Shown: positions 50,959 through 59,594 of the stretch, in pieces | Layout of the letters: every line of letters begins with the position of its first letter | Numbering within the stretch: the first letter of the stretch is position 1 | Origin: JBEEJZ01 sp041168905 | GTDB lineage: Bacteria; Pseudomonadota; Gammaproteobacteria; Burkholderiales; Burkholderiaceae_C | Assembly: GCA_041168905.1 (NCBI GenBank) | Contig: JBEEJZ010000005.1 | Location: 57,340-121,339 of the forward strand | Reading direction: 5' to 3' | DNA: 64,000 nt | Notes under the pieces: generated by a model | Seen by the model: the letters and a program-made list of their open reading frames with translations, nothing else | Told to the model about the DNA's origin: nothing | Databases searched by the model: none | Program-made: the position numbers and the translations under genes

Positions 50959-51720
50959 TCAGTCGTCGTCATCTCCGTGCCCCGAGCCTGTACTGCTCAG
51001 GGCCTGGGCTGAAATCAGCCCCTGAGGCGACTCTTGCCACTGCCAGACACCAAAGGCCAGTACCGCCAGCAACAGAAGGACGGCCAGCCAGGCCCGGTTG
51101 TTTTGAACCAGGTTCGGTCCGGGCCCGTCTGCACGGCCAGTCAGCATGGGCAGTGCCTGGTTTTTACCCCGCAGCACACTCAAAACCAGTATCAGGGCCA
51201 GGTGGGCCAGTACCAGCAACAAGAAGGTGTTGCCAAAGAACTCATGCAGTTCTTCAAGCCAGTCGCCGCCTAAAAAGTCACCCCAGTCGTTGTAGCTGCC
51301 ATAACCGCTCAACGTAAGAGGCAGCACCCAGACCAGCATTGTGATCACGGCTGCCGCCATCAGCAGGTTTTGTCCCTGGCGCCAGTTGATGCCGCCCAAT
51401 GAACCTGCGTGGGCGGCCGACCTGATCCAGGCGGGTGCCCCGGCCACCTTGCGTGCCATTGCGCCCAGACTGGCCTGGCGGGGACCGAACACACCGTAAG
51501 CCAACCTGAACGCCAGCAAACCGGCCATGGTGTAACCCAAGGTCACGTGCAGCGCTCTCCAGTGTTCGCCCTCGGCGGTGAGGTAAGCGCCTGCAAAGCT
51601 CAGCGCAAACAGCCAGTGAAACATCCGGATGGGCGCATCAATCACCCGGCGTCCAGGCTGGACTGGGCTGGGCGTGCGCGCTGCGGTGGGGGCGGAGTCA
51701 AACGAGGTGGTGGTGTGCAT
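50959..51720 (-). CDS. Cytochrome b561-type membrane protein of the SHP/DHC cluster
   Basis: The 253 residues have four or five membrane helices with histidines placed for two hemes (IRMFHWLFALSFAGAYL, RALHVTLGYTMAGLLAFRL, LEELHEFFGNTFLLLVLAHLAL). It likely passes electrons from the quinone pool to the diheme cytochrome c encoded just upstream, and on to the SHP cytochrome. The tail is GHGDDDD. The three genes run 52715 to 50959 as one operon. Confidence 0.88.
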   Translation of the reverse strand: MHTTTSFDSAPTAARTPSPVQPGRRVIDAPIRMFHWLFALSFAGAYLTAEGEHWRALHVTLGYTMAGLLAFRLAYGVFGPRQASLGAMARKVAGAPAWIRSAAHAGSLGGINWRQGQNLLMAAAVITMLVWVLPLTLSGYGSYNDWGDFLGGDWLEELHEFFGNTFLLLVLAHLALILVLSVLRGKNQALPMLTGRADGPGPNLVQNNRAWLAVLLLLAVLAFGVWQWQESPQGLISAQALSSTGSGHGDDDD

Positions 51721-51738
51721 GGAGTGGCTCCTTGAGGT

Positions 51739-52245
51739 TCAGTCGTTCCAGTTGCGGCGCATGCGGGCATCCAGCCCGGCGGGAATTCGAAGGTGATCGT
51801 CGTCAAACTCCCCTTTGTCGGCCCCGGCATGGCAGGCGGCACAGTTGGCTGCGCTCTTGACGCTGGGCAGCTTCCAGACGGTGGCGTCAATCTTGCGGTG
51901 CTTGCGCTCAAACCAGGCCGAGCGGGTGATGCGATCTTGCGTGGGCTCCTCGTTCACGCGCTTGTAGGTGCCTGCGTTCGATTGCAGCCAGGTGCTCAGT
52001 TGCTGCACGGTGGCTGCGTCCAGCGAGGCATCGGTGCCGTAGTGCTTGTCCAGCCCCGCCATGATCCGTTGCCACGACCTGGCCGGTAGCATGCCTGGCG
52101 GATAAGCAGTGTGACAGGCGGCGCATTCCTGGGTATAGGCTTCAGGGACGTGGCGCGGCAGCATGGGGCCGCTGTCGGCCTGGGCGCTATGGAGGGCGGC
52201 CAGGGCCAGGGCGGTGGCGAGCAGGGAGGTTCGAATGGGTCGCAT
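51739..52245 (-). CDS. Periplasmic diheme cytochrome c (DHC type)
   Basis: A 168-residue precursor with a signal peptide (LLATALALAALHSAQA) and two c-heme sites, CAACH at 41-45 and CAACH at 135-139. The spacing and the WLQSNAGTYKRVNEEPTQDRITRSAWFERKH segment fit the DHC family, which accepts electrons from cytochrome b and reduces SHP. ATG 52245 has AGGAA upstream; ATG 52284 is possible but would precede a non-signal stretch. It lies between the SHP and cytochrome b genes. Confidence 0.9.
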   Translation of the reverse strand: MRPIRTSLLATALALAALHSAQADSGPMLPRHVPEAYTQECAACHTAYPPGMLPARSWQRIMAGLDKHYGTDASLDAATVQQLSTWLQSNAGTYKRVNEEPTQDRITRSAWFERKHRKIDATVWKLPSVKSAANCAACHAGADKGEFDDDHLRIPAGLDARMRRNWND

Positions 52246-52283
52246 GGGGTGTTCCTGTCTGGGGAGGTCGGCCTGCGGGTTCA

Positions 52284-52715
52284 TCAGGGCTTCAGGCTCA
52301 GCAAATAGGCCAGCACGTCGGCCTTTTCGCGGGCGCTGCACTCGCGGCTTGCCACGTCCTTGCAGTTGCGGCGAAACCATTTGTCGACCTTCGCGGTGTC
52401 GGTGAAGGCTTTTGGATTAAAGCCCGGTGCCAGCGGGGCAATCGTTTTGTTGGTGTTGGCATGCTTGCCCTGCGCTGTGGGAGGCGTGCCGTGACAGGAC
52501 GAGCATGACCATTCGCCACCATGGGTGCTGGTAAAAAATTGCCGGCCCTTGTCCACGTTGCCGGGGCTACCCGCTTGTGCGCTCCAGTGGCTGAGTTGCT
52601 GCTCAGGAGTGGTGTCGCCAGCCCAGGCAGCACTGCCAAGCGTCAGGCTGGCCATAGCCAGCAGCAGGAGGGTGCGCAATGGTGCGGCAAAAACAGAGTG
52701 TGAAGGTGCGGTCAT
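52284..52715 (-). CDS. Sphaeroides heme protein (SHP)-like monoheme cytochrome c, DUF1924
   Basis: The 143-residue precursor has a signal peptide ending AWA, one heme site (C71-SSC74-H75) and a tail KWFRRNCKDVASRECSAREKADVLAYLLS. SHP is an oxygen-binding class I-like cytochrome in which an asparagine is the sixth heme ligand. N117 next to C118 is the candidate, falling near residue 85 of the mature protein, close to Asn88 of the Rhodobacter protein; C118 and C126 could form the nearby disulfide. It opens the SHP-DHC-cytochrome b operon. Confidence 0.88.
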   Translation of the reverse strand: MTAPSHSVFAAPLRTLLLLAMASLTLGSAAWAGDTTPEQQLSHWSAQAGSPGNVDKGRQFFTSTHGGEWSCSSCHGTPPTAQGKHANTNKTIAPLAPGFNPKAFTDTAKVDKWFRRNCKDVASRECSAREKADVLAYLLSLKP

Positions 52716-52856
52716 AAGGCGTCTTGATAGGTGTTGCTAGGTCGGGCGGAAAGGGCGTTTGTGCTTGGATGAAGTGGATTGTTGGACGCGGTGCTTGAAC
52801 CTTCTCTGAAGGCCTTGTTCATCTGGGGTTCAGAAACCCTGCGCGACAATTTGCAC

Positions 52857-53261
52857 ATGCTTTCGAACCCGCCCGCTGGCCGCTGTCATGACCGCTCCCC
52901 CTGCTGCGGGCCTAGTTGGATACCACGGCTTGCGCTTGCCCTGCTAGTCATTTCTGGACTTTGGGGCCAGCCCGCCCATGCCGGTGGCAAAGACGACCAC
53001 GAGCGAGCGCGTCAGGCTGTGCAGTCGGGCCAGATCCTGCCTTTGCCGCAAGTGCTGGAGCGCCTGGCGCGGGAGCACCCCGGACAGGTGCTTGAAGTAG
53101 AGCTGGAGACAGACGATGGCCGCTGGGTCTATGAAATCAAGCTCCTGCAACCCGGCGGGCGACTGACCAAGCTCAAGCTGGATGCGCAAACCGCCCAGGT
53201 GCTGGGCATGCGCTCCAGAGGTGGGTATGACGCGGTGGGCCCCACTGAATCCAAACGCTGA
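52857..53261 (+). CDS. Exported PepSY domain protein
   Basis: The 134 residues have a late signal segment (LALALLVISGLWGQPAHA) followed by a single PepSY domain (ARQAVQSGQILPLPQVLERLAREHPGQVLEVELETDDGRWVYEIKLLQPGG, broken by the central turn). PepSY proteins of this kind sit next to QseBC-like systems and cytochrome clusters and probably modulate the sensor or a periplasmic protease. It is 12 bases before the response regulator and divergent from the SHP operon. ATG 52857 is preferred because earlier residues lack signal features. Confidence 0.85.
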   Translation: MLSNPPAGRCHDRSPCCGPSWIPRLALALLVISGLWGQPAHAGGKDDHERARQAVQSGQILPLPQVLERLAREHPGQVLEVELETDDGRWVYEIKLLQPGGRLTKLKLDAQTAQVLGMRSRGGYDAVGPTESKR

Positions 53262-53273
53262 CCCGACCCCACG

Positions 53274-53933
53274 ATGCGCATTTTGCTGGTTGAAGACGAA
53301 CCCACCCTGCGTGCGCAGATTGCTGGCGGGCTACAGACGGCCGGTTACACCGTGGACCAGGCCGACAACGGCCGCGATGCCCACTTCATGGGTGACACCG
53401 AAAACTTTGACGCCGTGGTATTGGACCTGGGCCTACCCGTGCTAGACGGGCTGACCGTGCTCAAACGCTGGCGCGATGCGGGTCGCAGCATGCCGGTGTT
53501 GATCCTGACCGCACGCGATCATTGGCATGAAAAAGTGGCTGGTATCGATGCGGGCGCCGACGACTACCTGACCAAGCCTTTTCACATGGAAGAGCTGCTG
53601 GCCCGGCTCCGTGCACTGATCCGCCGCGCCAGTGGCCTGGCCTCCCCGGTGCTGCAGTGTGGTGAGCTGATGCTTGACACCCGTAGCCAGCGGGTGACCC
53701 TGGCGGGCATGACCGTGGCCCTGACCAGCCACGAGCACAAGGTGCTGGACTACCTGCTGCATCGTCCAGGCAGTGTGGTGTCGCGCACCGAGCTCACCGA
53801 ACACATCTACGCGCAGGACTTTGACCGCGACTCCAACACCATCGAGGTGTTTGTGGGCCGCTTGCGCAAAAAGCTGCCGGGGGTGTCGATAGAGACCGTG
53901 CGCGGCCTGGGTTACCGCCTGGCCCCACCATGA
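53274..53933 (+). CDS. QseB/PmrA-like OmpR family response regulator
   Basis: The 219-residue regulator has a receiver (E7-D8-E9 acidic pocket, phosphoacceptor D51 in VVLDLGLPVLDGL, GADDYLTKPF) and a winged-helix domain ending TVRGLGYRLAPP. The length and the SRTELTEHIYAQDFDRDSNTIEVFVGRLRKKL wing (in two parts) place it with QseB/PmrA. It overlaps the kinase gene by four bases. The divergent SHP operon is its likely target. Confidence 0.92.
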   Translation: MRILLVEDEPTLRAQIAGGLQTAGYTVDQADNGRDAHFMGDTENFDAVVLDLGLPVLDGLTVLKRWRDAGRSMPVLILTARDHWHEKVAGIDAGADDYLTKPFHMEELLARLRALIRRASGLASPVLQCGELMLDTRSQRVTLAGMTVALTSHEHKVLDYLLHRPGSVVSRTELTEHIYAQDFDRDSNTIEVFVGRLRKKLPGVSIETVRGLGYRLAPP

Positions 53934-55339
53934 GTTCGACGTCTGCTCCTTCGCTGCGTTTCAGGCTGCTGGCGGCTACGCTGGTGGGCTTGGCTGTGGC
54001 GCTGGCGCTGGCAGGCGTGGCCCTGAGTCGCCTGTTTCAGGACCATGTGTACCAGCAGTTCGAAATCACCCTCACGCAGCAGCTCGATCAGCTCACCAGC
54101 CGGCTCGAATTTGATCCGGCGGGCCAGCCGCAACTGGACCCCCTGACGCTGACGGACCCGCGCTGGCACCGGCCCTATGCCGGCTTGTACTGGCAAATCG
54201 ACGAGGTGGGCTCCAGTGACGTGTTGCGTGCCGGGGTGTTGCGCTCGCGCTCGTTGTGGGACACCAGTTTGCAGCTGCCCATGACGCCCATCGCCGATGG
54301 CGTGGTGCATGTGCACCCCGTGCCCGGCCCACAGGACAGCCAATTGCTGGCGCTGGAACGCACCATTCAGCCCCCGGGCGAGGCACTGGCGCGCTGGCGC
54401 CTGGTGGTGGCGGCAGACGTGCAAGACATTGGGCACGCGGTGGATCGGTTTCGTGGGGTGTTGGCGTGGTCGCTGGCCGTGCTGTTTGTGCTGCTGGCGC
54501 TGGCGTCCTGGGCGCAAGTGGCTGTGGGTTTGCGCCCCTTACGTGCTTTGCAACTGAGCCTGCAAGCCGTACAACAAGGCCAGGCGCGGCACCTGGAGGG
54601 GGCGTTTCCCTCTGAAGTTCTGCCTTTGGTCAACGATTTCAACCGTGTGCTCGACCACAACGCCGAGGTGGTGGCCCGCGCACGCACTCAAGCTGGCAAT
54701 TTAGCCCATGCCCTGAAAACGCCGCTGTCGGTGCTGGATCAAGCCTCTGCGTCCGTGCAGTCAGACGCAGGGACTGATTTGGCGCGCCTGGTGCAGGAGC
54801 AGTTGAACGCCGCTCGCAAGCACATCGACTGGCACCTGGCCCGTGCCCGCGTGGCCGCCACACAACGCCTGCCGGGGCAACGAACTGAAGTTGGCGCCAC
54901 GGTGGCCGGACTGATCCGTGTGATGACCCGGGTACATGCCGGGCGCGATCTCACCCTGTGGGCCGATCCAGCCCTGGCTGCCGAGCCGCTGTACTTTGCC
55001 GGCGAGGAACAAGACCTGCAGGAGATGCTGGGCAATGTGCTGGACAACGCCTGCAAATGGGCGCGTAGCCGGGTGCAGGTGAGGGCCGAGCTGCTAGCAG
55101 GTGCTGAGCCAGCGCAGCTGCAGATCGACATCGAGGACGACGGCCCTGGCATTGCCGACGCCCTGCGGGCCTCGGTGCTGGCACGCGGTGTGCGCTTGGA
55201 CGAAACGGTACCCGGCACGGGCCTGGGCCTGGCCATCGTGTACGATCTGGTCGAGCTCTACGGCGGCGAGCTGGCTTTGCAGCCGGCCAAAGGGGGCGGC
55301 TTGCGCGTCAGCCTGAGCTTGCCAGCAGCCACGGCCTGA
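53930..55339 (+). CDS. QseC/PhoQ-like sensor histidine kinase
   Basis: A 469-residue inner-membrane kinase: first helix LLAATLVGLAVALALAGVAL, a periplasmic domain of about 130 residues, second helix LAWSLAVLFVLLALASWAQ, HAMP, the H-box HALKTPLSVL with H260, and the ATPase with NVLDNACKWA and GTGLGLAIVYDLVELYGG. It pairs with the overlapping regulator gene. The variant H-box HALKTP is typical of the PhoQ-type branch. The signal is unknown; redox or a cation is possible given the neighbours. Confidence 0.92.
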   Translation: MSSTSAPSLRFRLLAATLVGLAVALALAGVALSRLFQDHVYQQFEITLTQQLDQLTSRLEFDPAGQPQLDPLTLTDPRWHRPYAGLYWQIDEVGSSDVLRAGVLRSRSLWDTSLQLPMTPIADGVVHVHPVPGPQDSQLLALERTIQPPGEALARWRLVVAADVQDIGHAVDRFRGVLAWSLAVLFVLLALASWAQVAVGLRPLRALQLSLQAVQQGQARHLEGAFPSEVLPLVNDFNRVLDHNAEVVARARTQAGNLAHALKTPLSVLDQASASVQSDAGTDLARLVQEQLNAARKHIDWHLARARVAATQRLPGQRTEVGATVAGLIRVMTRVHAGRDLTLWADPALAAEPLYFAGEEQDLQEMLGNVLDNACKWARSRVQVRAELLAGAEPAQLQIDIEDDGPGIADALRASVLARGVRLDETVPGTGLGLAIVYDLVELYGGELALQPAKGGGLRVSLSLPAATA

Positions 55340-55366
55340 ACATCACCACCCTTCTGGGCAGTGGGC

Positions 55367-56089
55367 TCAAATCGATGTCTGGTTCACCCGCTTTGACAGG
55401 GCTTCCGCCGACTCTTTGCGTTCGCTGTAGCGGTCAATCAGGTAGGGCGCCACGTCGCGGGTGAGCAGGGTGAACTTCATCAGCTCCTCCATCACGTCCA
55501 CCACCCGGTCGTAGTAGCTCGACGGCTTCATGCGGCCAGCCTCGTCAAACTCCAGAAAGGCCTTGGCCACCGAGCTCTGGTTGGGGATAGTGATCATGCG
55601 CATCCAGCGCCCCAGGATGCGCATTTGGTTGACGGCATTGAAAGACTGCGAGCCGCCGCTCACCTCCATCACCGCCAGCGTTTTGCCCTGCGTGGGTCGC
55701 ACCGCGCCCACCGACAGGGGGATCCAGTCGATCTGGCTTTTGAGGATGCCGGTCATGGCGCCATGCCGCTCGGGCGAGCACCACACCATGCCCTCGGCCC
55801 AGGTCGCCAGCGTGCGCAACTCCTGCACCTTGGGGTGGCTGTCGGGAGCCCCATCGGGCTGGGGCAGGCCAGCGGGATCAAACACCTGAACTTCCGCTCC
55901 CATGGCGGTCAGCAGCCGGGCCGCTTCCAGGGTTAGCAGCTTGCTATAAGAGCGCTCACGCAGCGAGCCGTACAGCAACAAAAATCGTGGGGGATGCGTG
56001 GCGCGGTTGGGGGGCGTGAGCGCTTGCAGGCTGGGTACTGCAAAACAGGCCGGGTCGATGTTGGCGGAGGGGAGGGTTGGGTGCGTCAT
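55367..56089 (-). CDS. arsH: NADPH-dependent FMN reductase ArsH
   Basis: ArsH oxidises trivalent organoarsenicals with NADPH and FMN, and reduces quinones. The 240 residues carry the flavodoxin-like phosphate loop LLYGSLRERSYSKLL, the ArsH signature VWCSPERHGAMTGILKSQIDWIPLS and the late EVSGGSQSFNAVNQMRILGRWMRM block. No arsR, arsB or arsC is adjacent, so it is an orphan arsH, perhaps used against other oxidants. It is convergent with the sensor kinase gene. Confidence 0.92.
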   Translation of the reverse strand: MTHPTLPSANIDPACFAVPSLQALTPPNRATHPPRFLLLYGSLRERSYSKLLTLEAARLLTAMGAEVQVFDPAGLPQPDGAPDSHPKVQELRTLATWAEGMVWCSPERHGAMTGILKSQIDWIPLSVGAVRPTQGKTLAVMEVSGGSQSFNAVNQMRILGRWMRMITIPNQSSVAKAFLEFDEAGRMKPSSYYDRVVDVMEELMKFTLLTRDVAPYLIDRYSERKESAEALSKRVNQTSI

Positions 56090-56168
56090 GGGTGGCGAAG
56101 TGCTGGTCTGCCCATAGCTTAGCCTGCTCGCCGGCCGACCGCGAGATCAGCTGCCCCGGTCGGTGCGC

Positions 56169-56450
56169 TTAAAGCGCGACGCTCAGCTCCGGGCTTTCCT
56201 CGCGAGGTGCAAACACCTTCGCATCACTCACATAGTACCGGTCCAGACGCCAGTCCCGCAAGATCTGCAGGGCAAGCTCAAAGTACTCGGGCTCAAGCAG
56301 GTAGAGGTCCTTGGTGGCAAATTGCACGCCGGCGTCCAGCGACAGGATCAGACTGGACAGGGTTTGCGCCGCCTTGGAGTGGGGCGCGGTTTCAATGACC
56401 TGACGTGCCCGGTGGATGGCACGCGTGGAATAGGCGGTGGCTTCGAACAT
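56169..56450 (-). CDS. Small conserved hypothetical protein
   Basis: A 93-residue soluble helical protein beginning MFEATAYSTRAIHRARQVI and ending with FAPREESPELSVAL. It has no signal, membrane helix or recognised motif. ATG 56450 is taken as the start, with TTG 56456 as an alternative. It lies 9 bases downstream of the membrane protein gene and may be co-transcribed with it. Confidence 0.6.
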   Translation of the reverse strand: MFEATAYSTRAIHRARQVIETAPHSKAAQTLSSLILSLDAGVQFATKDLYLLEPEYFELALQILRDWRLDRYYVSDAKVFAPREESPELSVAL

Positions 56451-56459
56451 GGTCAATGT

Positions 56460-56951
56460 TTATGGCTGAACGGTCAGGCTGCGGCGCAGGGGGGCGGGAG
56501 ACAGCGGCTCCGACCCCGGGCAAGTGCTTTGACTATTCTTCGGTGTGCACGGCACGCTGCTGCGAGATGACATATGGGTATGCAGGGCATTCAGGTCGGC
56601 CGATACGCGGTGCTCCCGCATGGCGACGGCCCAATCGGCAGCCTCTGCACGTTGTTGTGCCCATTGGGCCCAGCCTGCCTGGGCGCGCTGTGCCATGCGC
56701 TGTACCGTACCGGCCAACAGCAAAAAACTCAGGCCCACGATGGCCCACAAGAATATCCACACTAGCATCAGATGCACGCCGGATTCCAGGTCGATCCAAC
56801 GACTGGCCACCACACCTAATGTGATGGCGCTGGCCAGCCACACCATGACGGCGGGCACGCGCGGATAAGCCGCTGATGCGCCCTGGGCTGGCAAGCCGCG
56901 GCGGGTTTGCGGCAAATTCTGAACGGCAATCGAGTTGAACGTGGTTCCCAT
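56460..56951 (-). CDS. Hypothetical two-helix membrane protein
   Basis: The 163 residues have two hydrophobic helices (VPAVMVWLASAITLGVVAS and LMLVWIFLWAIVGLSFLLLAG) followed by a charged, tryptophan-containing helix (RMAQRAQAGWAQWAQQRAEAADW) and a Ser/Pro-rich tail. Homologues with this two-helix plus AQWAQ pattern occur in Burkholderiales, but I know no function. The upstream region has the palindrome at 56987-57000. Confidence 0.6.
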   Translation of the reverse strand: MGTTFNSIAVQNLPQTRRGLPAQGASAAYPRVPAVMVWLASAITLGVVASRWIDLESGVHLMLVWIFLWAIVGLSFLLLAGTVQRMAQRAQAGWAQWAQQRAEAADWAVAMREHRVSADLNALHTHMSSRSSVPCTPKNSQSTCPGSEPLSPAPLRRSLTVQP

Positions 56952-56986
56952 GGTGTGGACCGGAGGTGTCGCTAAGGCTTGAAGAT

Positions 56987-57000
56987 TAGGGTAAACCCTA
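56987..57000. promoter_or_regulatory. Palindrome TAGGGT-AA-ACCCTA
   Basis: A perfect 6-base dyad with an AA centre lies 36-49 bases upstream of the 56951 start codon and about 140 bases before the lyase/hydrolase fusion. I have the impression that GGGTnnACCC motifs recur before small membrane-protein genes of this group, but the reader is unknown. Otherwise this 186-base divergent gap shows nothing clear. Confidence 0.4.
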
Positions 57001-57137
57001 GGAAATTTGAAGTTTTGATTTGTGATGAGCCCTATTCACCAAACGAATGACGGGCTGGCGGCGGTCTAATCGCTGAGTGCGTTTCGCTGCCCGAGGTGTA
57101 GTCTTGCTAGCAACTTTTTTTGAGCCCACGACCTGAC

Positions 57138-59576
57138 ATGCTGTTTTTGAACCCCCATGCACAACGTCTAGCCTACGACCCCGAGCTGGAGGCGGTGCTG
57201 AACATCGAACAGGGCCGCGAGTGCCGCGAAAGCCTGTCGCACTGGTCGCTGTTGTCGCGTTTACCTACGCCGATGCGTTCCTTGCCGGGCCTGGCGCGGC
57301 AACTGGGCCTTGCGCAGTTGATGGTGAAGGATGAGTCAGTGCGGTCCCCGCTGGCCAGCTTCAAGGTGCTGGGTGCACCCGTGGCCTTGCTGCGTTTGAT
57401 TCAGCGGCGCTTGCCTGAACAGGGCTGGACGGCTGCGGATCTGTTTGCCGGTCGCCATGCCCAGGCCCTGAAAGACTGGGTGGTTATCAGCGCCACTGAC
57501 GGCAACCATGGCCGCGCCCTGGCGGCTGCCGCGCAAAGCATCGGGTGCCGCTGCGTCATCGTGCTGCATGCCCACGTCAGCCCCGAGCGCGAGGCGCCGA
57601 TTGCCGCTTTTGGCGCGGAAATCGTGCGCATCAGTGGCAACTACGACGAATCGGTGCAAGAGGCTGCGCGCCTGGCCCATGACAACGGCTGGGAGGTGGT
57701 GTCGGACACTTCTTACACCGGTTACGAAGCCGTTCCTCGCGATGTGATGCAGGGCTACGGCGTTCTGGCCGATGAGGCGCTGGACGACGTGCCCGCTGAC
57801 GAGCCTTGCCCCTACACCCATGTGATTTTGCAGGGCGGCGTGGGCGGCTTGGCCGCCGGTGTCGTCAGCCACTTCTGGGAGCGCTATGGCGCGCACCGCC
57901 CACGCTTTATTGTGGTGGAGCCTGAACAGGCCGACTGTTTGCTGCAAAGCGCTCGCAGTGGCCGTGCCGACCGCGCCACCGGGTCTGTCGATTCGGTGAT
58001 GGCTGGCCTGGCCTGCGGCGAGACCTCGCCCCTGGCCTGGCGTTTTTTGCAGCCGGCGGTGGATGTGTTCATGACGGTGTCTGACGCTCAGGCCGAGCAA
58101 GCTATGCGCACCCTGGCCGAAGGCGCGGCGGGCGACATCCCTGTGCTCAGCGGCGAGTCTGGCGCCGCCGGCCTGGCCGCGCTGGCGCAACTCATGGCAG
58201 TGCCTGATGAAGCGGCCGCGGCCGTGCTTGATGCCACATCACGCGTGCTGCTGATCAGCACCGAGGGTGCCACTGCCCCCGGGCTGTACCAGGCGATCAC
58301 CCGATACAGCGCCGACGAGGTGCTGGCCCGGCAGCGACTTTGGCTGGCGCACAGCGGCATCGATGAGGCGCGACTGATGGCGAGGCTGGATGCGCATGCA
58401 GGCATAGGTGCCACCGACCAGAGCGGGGTCTGCCGTATCGCATTGACCGATGCCGACCGGGCGGGGCGCGATCAGCTGGTGGCGTGGATGCGAGACCTCG
58501 GTCTGACGGTGCGCATCGACCAGATCGGCAACATCTTCGGCATCCGCCCCGGCACCAGCGATGCACCGCCGGTGATGACGGGCTCGCACATCGACACCGT
58601 GGCCACCGGCGGCCGCCTCGACGGCAACTACGGCGTGATGGCGGGGCTGGAGGTGGTGCGCTGGCTGAACGATCGCCACATCAACACTCGCCGTCCGCTG
58701 GTGGTGGCAGCCTTTACCAACGAAGAGGGCGTGCGCTTCGTGCCCGACATGATGGGCTCGCTGGTTTACGCCGGCGGTTATCCGCTGCAGCAAGCGCTCG
58801 ACACCCTGGGCACCGACGGCCTGCGCGTGGGTGACGAACTGCAGCGCATAGGCTACGCCGGCGACATGGCCTGCGGCGCCATCCGGCCCCACGCCTATAT
58901 TGAACTGCACATCGAACAAGGCCCCGTGCTGGAGGCCGAGGGCCTGACCATCGGTGCCGTGCACGACCTGCAAGGGATCTCGTGGCAGGAAATCACCATC
59001 ACCGGCCAGTCCAACCACGCGGGTACCACGCCCATGGGCTTGCGCCACGACGCGGGCTATTGCGCGGCGGCCATCACGGTCTTTGTGCGCGAGTTGACGC
59101 AGCGCCTGGGCGGCAGCCAGGTGGGCACCGTGGGCGTGACCGAGCTGCATCCCAACCTGATCAATGTGATTGCCGCCCGAGCCACGCTGACTGTGGATCT
59201 GCGCAACACCCATGATGCCACGCTGCAGCAAGCCGAAGACGAACTGGCTACCTTTCTGGCCCGATTGGCCAGTGCGCAGGGCGTGGACATCCAGACCCGT
59301 CGCCTGGCCCGCTTTGAGCCAGTGCAGTTTGACGAGCGGCTGGTGCGCCATATCGAGACCGCAGCCCATGCGCGTGGCCTGCCGCAGCGGCGCATGACCT
59401 CGGGCGCTGGCCACGATGCGCAAATGATGGCCCGCCTATGTCCATCAGCCATGATCTTTGTGCCCAGCATTCAAGGCATCAGTCACAACCCGCGCGAGCA
59501 CACTGAGCCAGCCGATTTGTGCCAGGGTGCCAACGTGTTGCTGGATGTGATGTTGGCGCTGGCGGATGAGGTTTGA
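57138..59576 (+). CDS. Fusion: 2,3-diaminopropionate ammonia-lyase + M20 carbamoylase/allantoate-hydrolase-type enzyme
   Basis: One 812-residue frame encodes two enzymes. Residues 1-390 are a PLP fold-II diaminopropionate ammonia-lyase (YgeX/DpaL type): PLP lysine K76 in SPLASFKVLGA, SATDGNHGR, and the phosphate loop Q232-GGVGGLAAG; it makes pyruvate and two ammonia from 2,3-diaminopropionate. Residues 405-812 are an M20 metallohydrolase of the carbamoylase/allantoate amidohydrolase group, with metal ligands H484, D495, E530 and H591 and the late H759. All catalytic residues are intact in both halves. The two halves join with hardly any linker and without frameshift. ATG 57138 is used; TTG 57120 is the alternative. 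Confidence 0.9.
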   Translation: MLFLNPHAQRLAYDPELEAVLNIEQGRECRESLSHWSLLSRLPTPMRSLPGLARQLGLAQLMVKDESVRSPLASFKVLGAPVALLRLIQRRLPEQGWTAADLFAGRHAQALKDWVVISATDGNHGRALAAAAQSIGCRCVIVLHAHVSPEREAPIAAFGAEIVRISGNYDESVQEAARLAHDNGWEVVSDTSYTGYEAVPRDVMQGYGVLADEALDDVPADEPCPYTHVILQGGVGGLAAGVVSHFWERYGAHRPRFIVVEPEQADCLLQSARSGRADRATGSVDSVMAGLACGETSPLAWRFLQPAVDVFMTVSDAQAEQAMRTLAEGAAGDIPVLSGESGAAGLAALAQLMAVPDEAAAAVLDATSRVLLISTEGATAPGLYQAITRYSADEVLARQRLWLAHSGIDEARLMARLDAHAGIGATDQSGVCRIALTDADRAGRDQLVAWMRDLGLTVRIDQIGNIFGIRPGTSDAPPVMTGSHIDTVATGGRLDGNYGVMAGLEVVRWLNDRHINTRRPLVVAAFTNEEGVRFVPDMMGSLVYAGGYPLQQALDTLGTDGLRVGDELQRIGYAGDMACGAIRPHAYIELHIEQGPVLEAEGLTIGAVHDLQGISWQEITITGQSNHAGTTPMGLRHDAGYCAAAITVFVRELTQRLGGSQVGTVGVTELHPNLINVIAARATLTVDLRNTHDATLQQAEDELATFLARLASAQGVDIQTRRLARFEPVQFDERLVRHIETAAHARGLPQRRMTSGAGHDAQMMARLCPSAMIFVPSIQGISHNPREHTEPADLCQGANVLLDVMLALADEV

Positions 59577-59594
59577 TCGTGCAGAATCTGTGCG

